Assembly: GCA_023264975.1 (NCBI GenBank)
Contig: JAHFUS010000034.1
Coordinates: forward strand, 1-42,666
Source: Actinomycetes bacterium
GTDB lineage: Bacteria; Actinomycetota; Acidimicrobiia; Acidimicrobiales; GCA-2861595
Length of the DNA stretch: 42,666 nucleotides
Direction: 5' to 3'
Below the pieces are notes generated by a model. The model searched no databases, was not told the origin of the DNA, and saw nothing but the letters and a program-made list of their open reading frames with translations. Shown here one piece after another: positions 32,820 through 41,744 of this stretch; within the stretch, counting starts at the first letter, position 1, and the number at the start of each line of letters is the position of its first letter. The position numbers and the translations under genes are program-made.

Positions 32820-35800
32820 GTTCGCCAGCGGTCGGCCAGGATGTGGACGGGCTGGGTGAGCAGGTCGATCAGGTCCACGCGGTTCAAAACCTCCTCGTCG
32901 AACACCGGCTCCGTCTCGGTGACGGCGTCGACCAGGGCGTCGTAGCGGTCGCGGTAGCCCTGGAGCACGGCCAGTGCGCCGGCCGGCGGAAGCCGGTCGT
33001 GGAACCGGGCGTGCAGCAGCGTCATCCCCACCACCTGGGCGTCCTTGGTCTCGGGCACGAGCACGAAGGTGCGCCCGTCACGGCGGCCCCGGGCCACCGT
33101 GACCTCGCGCTCGCTGGCCGCCCGGTGCTTGGTACCGAGCAGCGCGGGGTTGTCGTTGACCCGAGACGACAGGTCGGCCGCCACGCCGCCCCGGTCGAGC
33201 ACACCGATGGTGGCAGTGCCGTCGGCCACCGATCCCTCGATGCGGTAGCGGATGTAGCCGGTGACCTCGGCCACCGCCGCGTCGAGGGCGGCAAGGGTGC
33301 GCAAGGCCCGGTAGCCCAGGCGGTCGCGCGCGGCGCCGGCGGCCAGCAGCTCGCCCACCAGCGGGACCCGGTACAACGCCTCCTCGGAGCGGGAGATGCC
33401 CACGGTGACGGTCTTGGCCTGGTGCTTGATGGCGTCGACCGGGCGAGTGAGCGCCTCGATGGCGCGGGTGAGAGCGTCGGTGAGGTCCTGGATGACGGCG
33501 CTGGGCGTGCCCACCTTGCCGAACTCCAGCTCGTAGCCGTCGAGGGGCGAGTGCTCCCGGGCGTAGCGGAGCAGCGAGCTCACCCGCACCGCCGTGGCCG
33601 CGTCGAGGCTGCCGTCGTAGACGCCGCCCCGCAGCGCCTCGAGGAACCGCCCGGCCGGTGCGTCGAGCCGGGGGGCCAGGTCGTGCAGCAGGTCGGCGCC
33701 GTCAGTCGCCGACGACACCACCGCCTCCACAGCGGCCCGGGCCTCCCGGAACGGCAGGGCCTGGGCATCGATGGCGAGGGCCGCCTCGTAGCCGAACAGG
33801 TGGCCCACCATGGCCGACAGGACGAACGCCAGCATGGGGTGTGCGGGCGGCACCTCGAGCACGTCGAGGGCGGCCGGATAGCGGGCCGCGCCCTCGGTGG
33901 CGATGACCACGGGCGCCGCCTTGTGGGCCCGGTAGATCGCCACCTCCTTGGCCACGTCGTCGGCGTTGGGGCCGGACAGACCGGCCGCGCACACGAGGAT
34001 CAGCGGCTCGGAGGACAGGTCGATGTGCTTCTTGTCCTCGGTGGCGTCGCAGGCGATCGACTTGTAACAGAGCTCCGACAGCTTGATCCGCACCTCGGCT
34101 GCGGCCACCCGGTTGGGCCCATTCCCCACGATCGCCCAGTGGCGACGCGACGGGGCGTGACTGGCGGCGGCGGCGCCGATGACAGCCCTCCGGGCCAGCA
34201 CCTCCTCCATGGCCGCCGGCAGGTCGCGCAGGCCGACCAGCAGCTCGGTCGCCCGCCGGCGGTCGCCGCACCCGGCCTCGTCGGCCACAGCCAGCGCCAG
34301 GAGGAACCCGGCTGCCACCTGGGCGTAGAAGGCTTTGGTGGACGGCACCGCCATCTCCACGTCCCGCCCGTCCGACGTGTAGAGCACGCCGTCAGCCCGC
34401 TGGGTGAGGTCGCTGTCACGCCGGTTCACGATGGCCACGACCGCCGCCCCGCGCGCCCTTACCAGGTCGACGGTGCGGTTGGTGTCGGTGGTCGTGCCCG
34501 ACTGACTGATGGCCACCACCAATGTGTCACTCATGTCGTCGTCGAGGCCGAATCCCGACAGTTCGGTGGCGGGCAGGGCGTCGACCATGATGCCGGCGCC
34601 GGCGAGCCAGCCCGACAGGGCGGTGGCCAGGCTCTGGCCGGCGACCACGGCGGTGCCCTGGCCGATCACGCGGGCACGCCGGATGCCACCGCTGCGCAAC
34701 CGCTCCCGCAGCTCCGGTGGCAGCGTCTCGTTGCCGAGGACGACCCGCAGCTCGTTGCCGTCGCCGGTGATCTTGCCCCGGAGGGTCTTGCGAAACGACG
34801 ACGGCGCCTCGGTGACCTCCTTCAGCAGGAAGTGGCGGAAGCCGGCCCGGTCGATGTCGCGCGTGGTGATCTCGGCCGTGCGGATGTCGTCGTCGGTGAC
34901 GGGAAGGGGCGTGCCGTCGTATGCAAGGCGGGTGATGCCGTCGGTGGTGCCGGCGCCGGCCGCGTCGAGCACGACCACCTGGCCCGACCGGGCGCCGCCC
35001 TCGGGCGCCGACTCGCCGTCCATGCGCAGGTACCGGCTCGTCTCCTCCACCAGCCCGTAGGGCTCGCTGGCCACCACGAAGGCGTCCTCGGCCAGGCCCA
35101 CGTAGAGCGCCTGGCCGCTGCCGCGCAGGGCCAACAGCAGCTGGTCCGGAGCGTCGGCCGCCACCGCGCCGACAGCGGTGGAGCCCTCGAAGGAGTCGAC
35201 AGTGGCCCGGAAGGCATCGGCCACCCCGGCGCCGCCGCGCAGACGCCGCGACACCAGAATGGGGATCACCTTGGCGTCGGTGGTGAAGGCAGCCGGGATC
35301 GAAAGGCCGGCTGCGGCGATGAGCTCGGCGTAGTTGTCGACGTCGCCGTTGAGGGCGGCCGCCACGTAGGGCCCGCCTGCGTCGTCGTCCTCCTCCTGGT
35401 TGAGCGGGTGGGTGTTGGCCTGCGAGATGATGCCCACGCTCGCCCACCGGGTGTGCCCGAGCACCGTGGCCCGGGCCGTGCCGGCGGTGAGGGCCAGTTG
35501 CAGGAGCGGGTCGGCGGAGATGGCGGTGCGCAGGGTGCGGGTGTTGTCACCCAGCTCGCCGATCTCGGCCGCCGCCTTGTAGACGAAGGCCAGGTGGCCG
35601 GCGGGCGTGCGCACGGCCATGGACGGGAACAGCGGGTCGGTCGTGCGGCCGTCCAGCAACGAGTCGATGTGCTCGTCGTCGAAGTCGAGCCCGTGGCCGC
35701 TCACGAGCACGTGCAGGCCGGCCGAGTCACGACCGCGCACCTCCAGCCGGTCGATGCTCGAGAGGGCCGAGTGGATGGAGGAGTAGGCGGCGACGGTGGC

Positions 35801-36220
35801 CTCGCCCGCCCCGGGCCACGCCAGGCTGGCCACCGCCCGGGCGGCGGGGATGCGGTCGTGGCCGAGCGACCAGGACGCGTCCTTGATGCGCACGATGGCG
35901 GCGTTCACCGCCTCGAGATCGTCGGGCGACAGGCCAAGGTCGCCGGCGTCGAGCGCCGCCTCGAGCCGATCGACCGCCTGGTCGATCAGGCCGAGGGCCG
36001 CCTCCAGCACGGCAATCAGGTCGTGGGTGTCGAGCAGAGCCCGCATGCCGGGCGTGCCCCGCAGCGCGGTGTCGACCGACTCGAGGGCGGTGGCCGCGTC
36101 ACCGAGGGTGCCGGTGGCCCCGAGGGCGGCCCGGGCCGCTTCCAGGCCAGCCGTGATCTCGGCGACAGGGGGGGGTGGGCGCCGGCTGGGCCGGCGCAGG
36201 ATGGCGACGATGCCGCACAT
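32816..36220 (-). CDS. glmS: Oversized glutamine-fructose-6-phosphate aminotransferase (GlmS)
   Basis: GlmS makes glucosamine-6-phosphate for the wall. Canonical enzymes are about 610 residues; this one is 1134 with no frame break. The glutaminase domain keeps Cys2 (MCGIVAI), then a helical insertion of about 130 residues precedes RGRDSAG (162-168), GHTRWAS (255-261) and NGDVDNY (291-297). The isomerase half has KEVTEAP (467), SQSGTTTDT (572-580), PSTKAF (626-631), and in the second SIS domain E715 and KKH 730-732. AKTVTV with K936 matches the tail lysine of E. coli GlmS that binds fructose-6-phosphate, so the extra about 194 residues follow the catalytic end. The extension has no recognised domain. 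glmM lies upstream and acpS overlaps its end. Confidence 0.88.
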   Translation of the reverse strand: MCGIVAILRRPSRRPPPPVAEITAGLEAARAALGATGTLGDAATALESVDTALRGTPGMRALLDTHDLIAVLEAALGLIDQAVDRLEAALDAGDLGLSPDDLEAVNAAIVRIKDASWSLGHDRIPAARAVASLAWPGAGEATVAAYSSIHSALSSIDRLEVRGRDSAGLHVLVSGHGLDFDDEHIDSLLDGRTTDPLFPSMAVRTPAGHLAFVYKAAAEIGELGDNTRTLRTAISADPLLQLALTAGTARATVLGHTRWASVGIISQANTHPLNQEEDDDAGGPYVAAALNGDVDNYAELIAAAGLSIPAAFTTDAKVIPILVSRRLRGGAGVADAFRATVDSFEGSTAVGAVAADAPDQLLLALRGSGQALYVGLAEDAFVVASEPYGLVEETSRYLRMDGESAPEGGARSGQVVVLDAAGAGTTDGITRLAYDGTPLPVTDDDIRTAEITTRDIDRAGFRHFLLKEVTEAPSSFRKTLRGKITGDGNELRVVLGNETLPPELRERLRSGGIRRARVIGQGTAVVAGQSLATALSGWLAGAGIMVDALPATELSGFGLDDDMSDTLVVAISQSGTTTDTNRTVDLVRARGAAVVAIVNRRDSDLTQRADGVLYTSDGRDVEMAVPSTKAFYAQVAAGFLLALAVADEAGCGDRRRATELLVGLRDLPAAMEEVLARRAVIGAAAASHAPSRRHWAIVGNGPNRVAAAEVRIKLSELCYKSIACDATEDKKHIDLSSEPLILVCAAGLSGPNADDVAKEVAIYRAHKAAPVVIATEGAARYPAALDVLEVPPAHPMLAFVLSAMVGHLFGYEAALAIDAQALPFREARAAVEAVVSSATDGADLLHDLAPRLDAPAGRFLEALRGGVYDGSLDAATAVRVSSLLRYAREHSPLDGYELEFGKVGTPSAVIQDLTDALTRAIEALTRPVDAIKHQAKTVTVGISRSEEALYRVPLVGELLAAGAARDRLGYRALRTLAALDAAVAEVTGYIRYRIEGSVADGTATIGVLDRGGVAADLSSRVNDNPALLGTKHRAASEREVTVARGRRDGRTFVLVPETKDAQVVGMTLLHARFHDRLPPAGALAVLQGYRDRYDALVDAVTETEPVFDEEVLNRVDLIDLLTQPVHILADRWRT

Positions 36221-36283
36221 GGCCTAGCGCACCACCCCGCAGGTTCCCGTGGCGTCACCTACAGGATGGAACACCGGAAAAGC

Positions 36284-37624
36284 TTACGGCCCGAGGACCC
36301 GGGCCACCTCCGCCGCCAGGCGCAGAGCGACCCCTTCCGCCTGCTCCTCGGTCTGGGCCTCCACCATCACCCGTACGACCGGCTCGGTGCCGCTCGGGCG
36401 CACGAGCACGCGACCGCCGGCGCCCAGGCGGGCCTGCTCGGCCTCGACCGCGGGTGCCATCAACCGGATGGCGTCGCCGTCGGCCCTTGCCGCAACCGCC
36501 ACGTTGCGCAGGACCTGGGGCAACCGGGTCATGGCCTTCGATGCCAGGTCGGCCAGCGGGCGGCCCGTCCGGGCGACGATGTCGAGCACCTGCAACCCGG
36601 TGAGGATGCCGTCGCCGGTGGTGGCCAGGGCCCGGAAGATCAGGTGCCCGGACTGCTCGCCTCCGAGCGACCAGCCGCCGGCGTCGAGCGCCTCGAGCAC
36701 GTGGCGGTCGCCCACCGGCGTCTCATGCACTGCGATCCCGGCCGCCTCCATGGCGCGGCGGAACCCGAGGTTGGTCATCACCGTGACGACCACCGTGTCG
36801 TCCTTCAGGCGGCCCCGCCCGCGCAGGTCGAGGGCGCACAGGGCGATGAGGTGGTCGCCGTCGACAACGCCACCGGCTGCGTCGACCGCCAGCACCCGGT
36901 CGGCGTCGCCGTCGAAAGCAAAGCCCACGTCGGCGCCGAGCTCCACCACCGCCGTGCGCAGCGGGCCCAGGTCGGTCGACCCGCAGCCGGCGTTCACGTT
37001 GACGCCGTCCGGCGCCGCCCCGAGCACGTGGACGGTGGCGCCGGTGATGGCGAGGACGTCGGGAGCCACCGTCGACGCCGCCCCGTGACCGCAGTCGACC
37101 ACCACGGTGAGGTCTTCGAGAGTGCGCCCTTCGAGGGAGGAGATCAGGTGGGCTGCATAGGCCTCGACCGCAGCGGGGTCGAGGTCGAGGTGGCCGACGC
37201 CGGCGCCGGTGGGCCGGTCGCCCCCGGCCGTGCCCGCCACCAGCGCGTGCAGCTCCTGCTCGAGGGTCTGCTCCTCGGCGTCCGTGAGCTTGCGCCCGCC
37301 AGGCGCGAACAGCTTCACACCGTTGTCGGGGAAGGGGTTGTGCGACGCCGAGATGACGGCGCCCGGTGCGTCCCAGCGGGCCGACACGTAGGCCACACCC
37401 GGCGTGGGCAGCACGCCCAGGTCCACCACGGCCACGCCCTCCGACGCGGCGCCGGCCGAGAAGGCGGCCTGCAGCATGGGCCCCGACCGCCGGGTGTCAC
37501 GCCCCACCAGGAACGGCCCGCCCAACACGCGCGCCGCCGCCCGCCCGAGGGCGAGCACCAGCTCCGGGGTCAGCTCGGCGTTGGCCAGGCCCCGCACGCC
37601 GTCGGTGCCGAACTCGAGCGGCAC
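36284..37624 (-). CDS. glmM: Phosphoglucosamine mutase
   Basis: It converts GlcN-6-P from the next gene to GlcN-1-P. The 446-residue product has LEFGTDGVRG, the phosphoserine loop VISASHNPFPDNGVKLF, the Mg2+ loop FDGDADRVLAVD, GEQSGHLIF and the phosphate-binding RPSGTEPVVRVMVEA. GTG 37624 is the start. Ten bases separate it from rpsI. Confidence 0.96.
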   Translation of the reverse strand: MPLEFGTDGVRGLANAELTPELVLALGRAAARVLGGPFLVGRDTRRSGPMLQAAFSAGAASEGVAVVDLGVLPTPGVAYVSARWDAPGAVISASHNPFPDNGVKLFAPGGRKLTDAEEQTLEQELHALVAGTAGGDRPTGAGVGHLDLDPAAVEAYAAHLISSLEGRTLEDLTVVVDCGHGAASTVAPDVLAITGATVHVLGAAPDGVNVNAGCGSTDLGPLRTAVVELGADVGFAFDGDADRVLAVDAAGGVVDGDHLIALCALDLRGRGRLKDDTVVVTVMTNLGFRRAMEAAGIAVHETPVGDRHVLEALDAGGWSLGGEQSGHLIFRALATTGDGILTGLQVLDIVARTGRPLADLASKAMTRLPQVLRNVAVAARADGDAIRLMAPAVEAEQARLGAGGRVLVRPSGTEPVVRVMVEAQTEEQAEGVALRLAAEVARVLGP

Positions 37625-37634
37625 GGGTGTCCGC

Positions 37635-38027
37635 TCAGCGCTTCGAGTACTGCGGCGCCTTGCGGGCCTTCTTCAGGCCGTACTTCTTGCTTTCCTTCTC
37701 CCTGGCATCGCGGGTGAGAAAGCCTGCCTTCTTCAGCGTCGCCCGCTGCTCGGGGTCGAGTTCGACCAGGGCCCGGGCGATACCGAGGCGCAGGGCGCCG
37801 GCCTGGCCGGACGTGCCGCCGCCGTCGATGGTGGCGTCGATGTCGTAGACATCGGCCGTGTTTGTCGCCCGGAGCGGCTCGGTGGCCAGCGTGACCTGCA
37901 CTGCCGACGGGAAGTACTCCTCCACCGGGCGCTTGTTGATCGTGACGGTGCCGGTGCCGGGGCGGACCCGGACCCGGGCGACGGCCCGCTTGCGACGGCC
38001 GGTGGACTGGATGAGCGGCTTGGGCAT
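37635..38027 (-). CDS. rpsI: 30S ribosomal protein S9 (uS9)
   Basis: 130 residues: [32 protein letters not shown] at the start, [19 protein letters not shown] in the middle and the tRNA-contacting tail [17 protein letters not shown]. It follows rplM by 8 bp. Confidence 0.98.
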   Translation of the reverse strand: MPKPLIQSTGRRKRAVARVRVRPGTGTVTINKRPVEEYFPSAVQVTLATEPLRATNTADVYDIDATIDGGGTSGQAGALRLGIARALVELDPEQRATLKKAGFLTRDAREKESKKYGLKKARKAPQYSKR

Positions 38028-38035
38028 CTGGAGTC

Positions 38036-38497
38036 CTAGTTCTGGCCGGCGGGGGCCCGACGGGCGTGCGCCAGCTCGAGCGGCTGCGGCTTCTGGGCCG
38101 AATGGGGATGGGTGGGGCCGGCGTGCACCTTCAGCTTGCCGAGCATCTGGGCGCCGAGCGTGTTCTTCGGCAGCATGCCCTTGACCGCCCGCCGCACGAC
38201 CTCCTGGGGCTTGGTGGCCAGTTGGACTGCGTAGCTCTGGCTGCGGAGGCCGCCCGGGTACCCGGAGTGGCGGTAGGCCAGCTTCTTGTCGGCCTTGTCG
38301 CTGGTCATGACGACCTTGGCGGCGTTGACCACGATGACGTGGTCACCCATGTCCATGTGGGGGGCGAACGTCGGCTTGTGCTTCCCCCGCAGCAGGCGCG
38401 CCACTTCGGTGCACAGGCGGCCGAGCACCATGCCGTCGGCGTCGATCACGTGCCAGACGCGCTGGACGTCTGCAGGCTTCGGGGAGTACGTACGCAA
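38036..38497 (-). CDS. rplM: 50S ribosomal protein L13 (uL13)
   Basis: 153 residues, starting (L/M)[20 protein letters not shown], with [39 protein letters not shown] and [15 protein letters not shown]. The family N-terminus fits a TTG start at 38497 with GAAGG eight bases upstream; the frame stays open further up but without similarity. A promoter lies just ahead. Confidence 0.96.
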   Translation of the reverse strand: MRTYSPKPADVQRVWHVIDADGMVLGRLCTEVARLLRGKHKPTFAPHMDMGDHVIVVNAAKVVMTSDKADKKLAYRHSGYPGGLRSQSYAVQLATKPQEVVRRAVKGMLPKNTLGAQMLGKLKVHAGPTHPHSAQKPQPLELAHARRAPAGQN

Positions 38498-38546
38498 GGA
38501 GGTCGCCTTCGTGGGTCGGCTCGGGCCGCGCGTCGGCGGGCGCACA

Positions 38547-38576
38547 AGGATAGGGCGGACGGCGGACGGTCGCCAA
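38547..38576 (-). promoter_or_regulatory. Promoter of the rplM-rpsI operon
   Basis: TTGGCG (38571-38576), an 18-base spacer and TATCCT (38547-38552) on the minus strand give a good sigma-70 match about 45 bp upstream of the rplM start. Confidence 0.65.
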
Positions 38577-38960
38577 CCGGGGCTTCCTCCTGAGCCACCT
38601 GGTCAGGCGCCGGCGGTCGCTCGACCCGCGACCGAGCGCACACGTCGCTCGACCGCCGGGCCCGATGTCAGTCCTCGACAGTGAGCCGGTGAGGCGCCCC
38701 GACCCGGCGGGAAGAGACACCACGACGGTCGGGCGGGGCGTCACCGGCGCCTCCACCCACACCGACGCCCGGCGCACGTCGCCCCGGTCAAGCGTTCGAT
38801 CGCCTACCCGCTGGTTGCCATCGCGGGCCCGGAGGTGGCCCAGGTGCTGCAGGTGTGCGCCCGTGTGGGTTCGACGGCCAGGCTCTCCCGCCCGTCGCCC
38901 CCGCATCCCGCCCGCTCGTACCTTCCCCCCCCCGATCGATCCCGCCGGTAGCCTCCGGTC
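38577..38960. other. Gene-free divergent region rplM/ilvA
   Basis: GC-rich sequence with short open frames on both strands, none with a ribosome site or recognisable product. No clear ilvA promoter was recognised. Nothing else notable. Confidence 0.5.
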
Positions 38961-40160
38961 GTGATCGGCCCCGCCGACATCGAGGCGGCCAGGGCCCGGG
39001 TCGCGGGTGTGCTGCGGCCCACGCCCGTCGACCGGTCCGACTCACTGTCACGGTTGGCCGGGCGGCCGGTGCTGCTCAAGCCCGAGCACCTCCAGCGCAC
39101 CGGGTCGTTCAAGATCCGGGGGGCCTACAACTTCCTTGCCGTCCTCGACCCCGCCGTCGCCGAGGTGGTGGCGGGGTCGGCGGGGAACCATGCCCAGGGC
39201 GTCGCCCTCGCCGCCTCCCTCACCGGCCGCCGGGCGACGGTGTTCATGCCCGTTGGCGCGTCGCTGCCCAAGGTGGAGGCCACCCGGGGTTACGGCGCCG
39301 ACGTGCGCCTCACGGGCGACTCGGTCGACGACTGCATCGCCGCCGCCCGCGACCACGCGGCCACGACCGGGGCCGTGTTCGTGCCTCCGTTCGACGACCT
39401 CCTCGTCATCGCCGGGCAGGGCACGATCGGCCTCGAGATCGCCGAGGAGGCGCCCGAGGCCTCGACCGTCGTGGTGCCGGTCGGCGGTGGCGGCCTCATC
39501 TCGGGCATAGCGGCTGCCCTGGCCGCCGTGCGACCGGGCACGAGGGTGGTCGGTGTGGAAGCGGCGGGCGCCGCCGGTATGCGCGCCGCCCTCGACGCGG
39601 GGCGCTGCGTGCAAGTGCCGGTGCTCTCCACCATGGCGGACGGCATCGCCGTGAAGTCGGCGTCCGAGCTGACCCTGGAGCACGTCAGGGCGTTCGTGGA
39701 CGACGTCGTGTCGGTGACCGAGGAGGAGATCAGCGGGGCGGTCCTCCTGCTGCTCGAGCGGGCCAAGGCGGTCGTGGAGCCGTCCGGCGCGGTGGCCCTG
39801 GCCGCCGTGCTGAACGGCAGCGTCGGCGGCGACGGGCCGGTCGTGGCCGTGCTGTCGGGCGGCAACGTCGATCCCCAGCTGCTCATCAAACTGATCGACC
39901 ACGGCCTGTCGGCATCGGGCCGGTACCTGATCCTGCGCATCGTGCTCCCCGACCACCCCGGCGCCCTCGCCGCGCTCACCAGCGATGTCGCCCGCCTCGG
40001 CCTCAACGTGCTCGATGTGGAGCACCACCGAGCCGGGGTGGACCTGGCCCTCGACGAGGTCGAGGTCATGCTCACCCTCCAGACCCGCGACGCCGAGCAC
40101 CGCCACCTGGTCGTACTCGCCCTCGCCGGCGCCGGCTACCGGGTCGAGCAGGGCCGCTGA
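38961..40160 (+). CDS. ilvA: Threonine ammonia-lyase with C-terminal ACT domain
   Basis: A PLP enzyme that deaminates threonine to 2-oxobutanoate. The 399-residue product has the Schiff-base lysine K51 in TGSFKIRGAYNFL, SAGNHAQG, PVGGGGLISG and VLSGGNVDP. The last about 75 residues (RYLILRIVLPDHPGALAAL...) form a single ACT domain of the TdcB/short IlvA type, so allosteric control by an amino acid is likely. GTG 38961 lacks a ribosome site. It converges on the FGGY kinase. Confidence 0.93.
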   Translation: MIGPADIEAARARVAGVLRPTPVDRSDSLSRLAGRPVLLKPEHLQRTGSFKIRGAYNFLAVLDPAVAEVVAGSAGNHAQGVALAASLTGRRATVFMPVGASLPKVEATRGYGADVRLTGDSVDDCIAAARDHAATTGAVFVPPFDDLLVIAGQGTIGLEIAEEAPEASTVVVPVGGGGLISGIAAALAAVRPGTRVVGVEAAGAAGMRAALDAGRCVQVPVLSTMADGIAVKSASELTLEHVRAFVDDVVSVTEEEISGAVLLLLERAKAVVEPSGAVALAAVLNGSVGGDGPVVAVLSGGNVDPQLLIKLIDHGLSASGRYLILRIVLPDHPGALAALTSDVARLGLNVLDVEHHRAGVDLALDEVEVMLTLQTRDAEHRHLVVLALAGAGYRVEQGR

Positions 40161-40203
40161 ACTCCGGCCTGCCGGCCCGGACCTCGACTTCGGCGGCGCC
40201 AGA

Positions 40204-40218
40204 CCCCGGAATCCGGGG
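40204..40218 (+). terminator. CCGGAATCCGG-type hairpin after ilvA
   Basis: CCCCGGAATCCGGGG, a stem of five to seven pairs around GAATC, 44 bp after the ilvA stop. A degenerate copy follows at 40263-40276. Confidence 0.45.
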
Positions 40219-40224
40219 GCGCAT

Positions 40225-40242
40225 GCCGCCGGGACCGGCGGC
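40225..40242. terminator. Second hairpin between ilvA and the kinase
   Basis: GCCGCCGG-GA-CCGGCGGC, a perfect 8-bp stem in the convergent gap; probably works in both directions. Confidence 0.55.
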
Positions 40243-40280
40243 TCCGACTCTGCCGGCGACAGCCCTGGAATCCGGGACGC

Positions 40281-40309
40281 CCGCCGTCGAGGTCGCGGCG
40301 CGACGGCGG
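40281..40309 (-). terminator. Hairpin directly after the FGGY kinase
   Basis: CCGCCGTCG and CGACGGCGG form a perfect 9-bp stem with an 11-base loop, ending five bases from the kinase stop on its strand. Confidence 0.6.
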
Positions 40310-40313
40310 CCGG

Positions 40314-41744
40314 TCAGATCGGCTCTAGGCCCGGCGCGGGGGCGTCGTCGACCGACTGCCACCAGCCGGCGGCCACGCCGGCGAAGAGAGCGGCGCCGCG
40401 CGCGGCCGGTTCGCCCGCCGTCGACCGCAGGACCGGCAGGCGACCGAGCGCCGCCTTGGTCTCCAGCCACGGCCGGCTGCGGCTGCCACCGCCGAACACG
40501 ACCAGCCGGCGGCCCGGCCCGGCCACCGCCTCGACCCGGTCGACCGCATCCCACGTTCGCACGGCCAGCGCCCGGAGCACGCCGTTCCACAGGGCGCCCG
40601 GTGGCCCGGCAGGCGCAGGCGACCCATGGGCCATCGGCACTCCCGAGCGTGCCGCGCCGTCCAGGGTGTCGACCCATCCGGCTGCATCGACCGTCCCTGC
40701 CTGCAGCGCCAGTGAGTCGAGCTCAGCCGGCGAGGCGCCCAGGGCGGAGCTCGCGGCAGCCAGCACCAGGCCCGCCCGCGCCGCGCCGGCCAGCACCGCC
40801 CACCCCTCGCCGTCCGGCCACACCGTCACGAAGGCCCGGCGGTCGATGGCGGCGCGCACGTCCGGAAGCGTGGCGCTCCGGTACACCACCGACTCGGCCG
40901 TACCCACCGAGTTGCCCAGGTCGCCGGCGGCGACGCCCGCCCCCACCAACCCGGCCAGGTGGTCGTGGCCGGCCACGGTGACCGGGAGGCCGGCCTCCAG
41001 GCCCGACCAGGCGGCGCCGGCCGCCGAGACCGTGCCCATCACCGACCCGGCGGGCTCCGGCAACGAGAAGACGTCCTCCGGCAGACCGAGGGTGCTGAGC
41101 ACGTCGGGCATGGGCTCCCGCCGGCGCACGTCGTAGGCGCCCGTGCGGGCGGCCAGCGAGAAGTCGGTGGCCCGGATCCCCGCGAGGTGGTGCAGGCAGA
41201 GCTCGGGGACGCCCAGCCACCACCGCACCGAATCTGCGCCATGCGCCGCCTGCCACCCGAGCTTGGCGACGGACGACACGGTGCGGAGACGCTGGCCCAT
41301 GGCGCGGGATACGTCCTCCCCGAACCGGTGCTCCAGTCGCTCCACGACCTCGGCGCCGCGTCGGTCGTGCCAGGCGATCACGGGGCCGAGGAAGCGGCCG
41401 CCGGCGTCGAGGGGCGTACCACTCTCCGCAACGCCGGCGATCCCCACCGCCACCACGTCCGCCAACCACCCGCCCAGCTCCTCCAGCCCGGCGGCCACCG
41501 CTGCCAGCACCGCGTCGACGTCCGCTTCGACGCCCGCTGTCGTCGCCCGGAACGGGGTGGGCCGTGCGGCCGATGCCACCTCCACGCCCCCCTCATCGAC
41601 CACCACCACCTTGGTGCCGCTGGTGCCGAGGTCGATGCCGAGCAGGAGCGGGGCGTCGGGCGGGATCGCCCAAGGTACCGCCCTACAGGTATACGGCGCC
41701 GGGCGGCGCGACCAGTTGCTCGTGGAGCGCCAGGCACGCAGCAA
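40314..41744 (-). CDS. FGGY-family carbohydrate kinase
   Basis: A sugar or polyol kinase of the FGGY family. The N-terminal ATPase-fold domain shows LLLGIDLGTSGTKVVVVD, VVAVGIAGVAESG and GPVIAWHDRRGAEV; the C-terminal half has GHDHLAGLVGAGV and VVFGGGSRSRPWLETKAALG with the GEPAARGAALFAG tail. The substrate is unclear; xylulose or gluconate-type kinases are nearest by eye. The only upstream ATG/GTG/TTG in frame is TTG 41744, which overlaps the DUF1385 gene by 62 bp; the true start is probably nearer 41650-41690 with an unusual codon. It follows DUF1385 on the same strand. Confidence 0.8.
   Translation of the reverse strand: MLRAWRSTSNWSRRPAPYTCRAVPWAIPPDAPLLLGIDLGTSGTKVVVVDEGGVEVASAARPTPFRATTAGVEADVDAVLAAVAAGLEELGGWLADVVAVGIAGVAESGTPLDAGGRFLGPVIAWHDRRGAEVVERLEHRFGEDVSRAMGQRLRTVSSVAKLGWQAAHGADSVRWWLGVPELCLHHLAGIRATDFSLAARTGAYDVRRREPMPDVLSTLGLPEDVFSLPEPAGSVMGTVSAAGAAWSGLEAGLPVTVAGHDHLAGLVGAGVAAGDLGNSVGTAESVVYRSATLPDVRAAIDRRAFVTVWPDGEGWAVLAGAARAGLVLAAASSALGASPAELDSLALQAGTVDAAGWVDTLDGAARSGVPMAHGSPAPAGPPGALWNGVLRALAVRTWDAVDRVEAVAGPGRRLVVFGGGSRSRPWLETKAALGRLPVLRSTAGEPAARGAALFAGVAAGWWQSVDDAPAPGLEPI

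Noticed and set aside
32843-37717. A 1624-codon plus-strand open frame opposite glmS and glmM
   Set aside because: It is the antisense shadow of two well-supported genes in high-GC DNA; its product is His/Gly/Val-rich with no domain.
38577-38960. Small plus- and minus-strand frames in the rplM-ilvA gap
   Set aside because: No ribosome sites, low-complexity Arg/Pro translations, no recognisable products.
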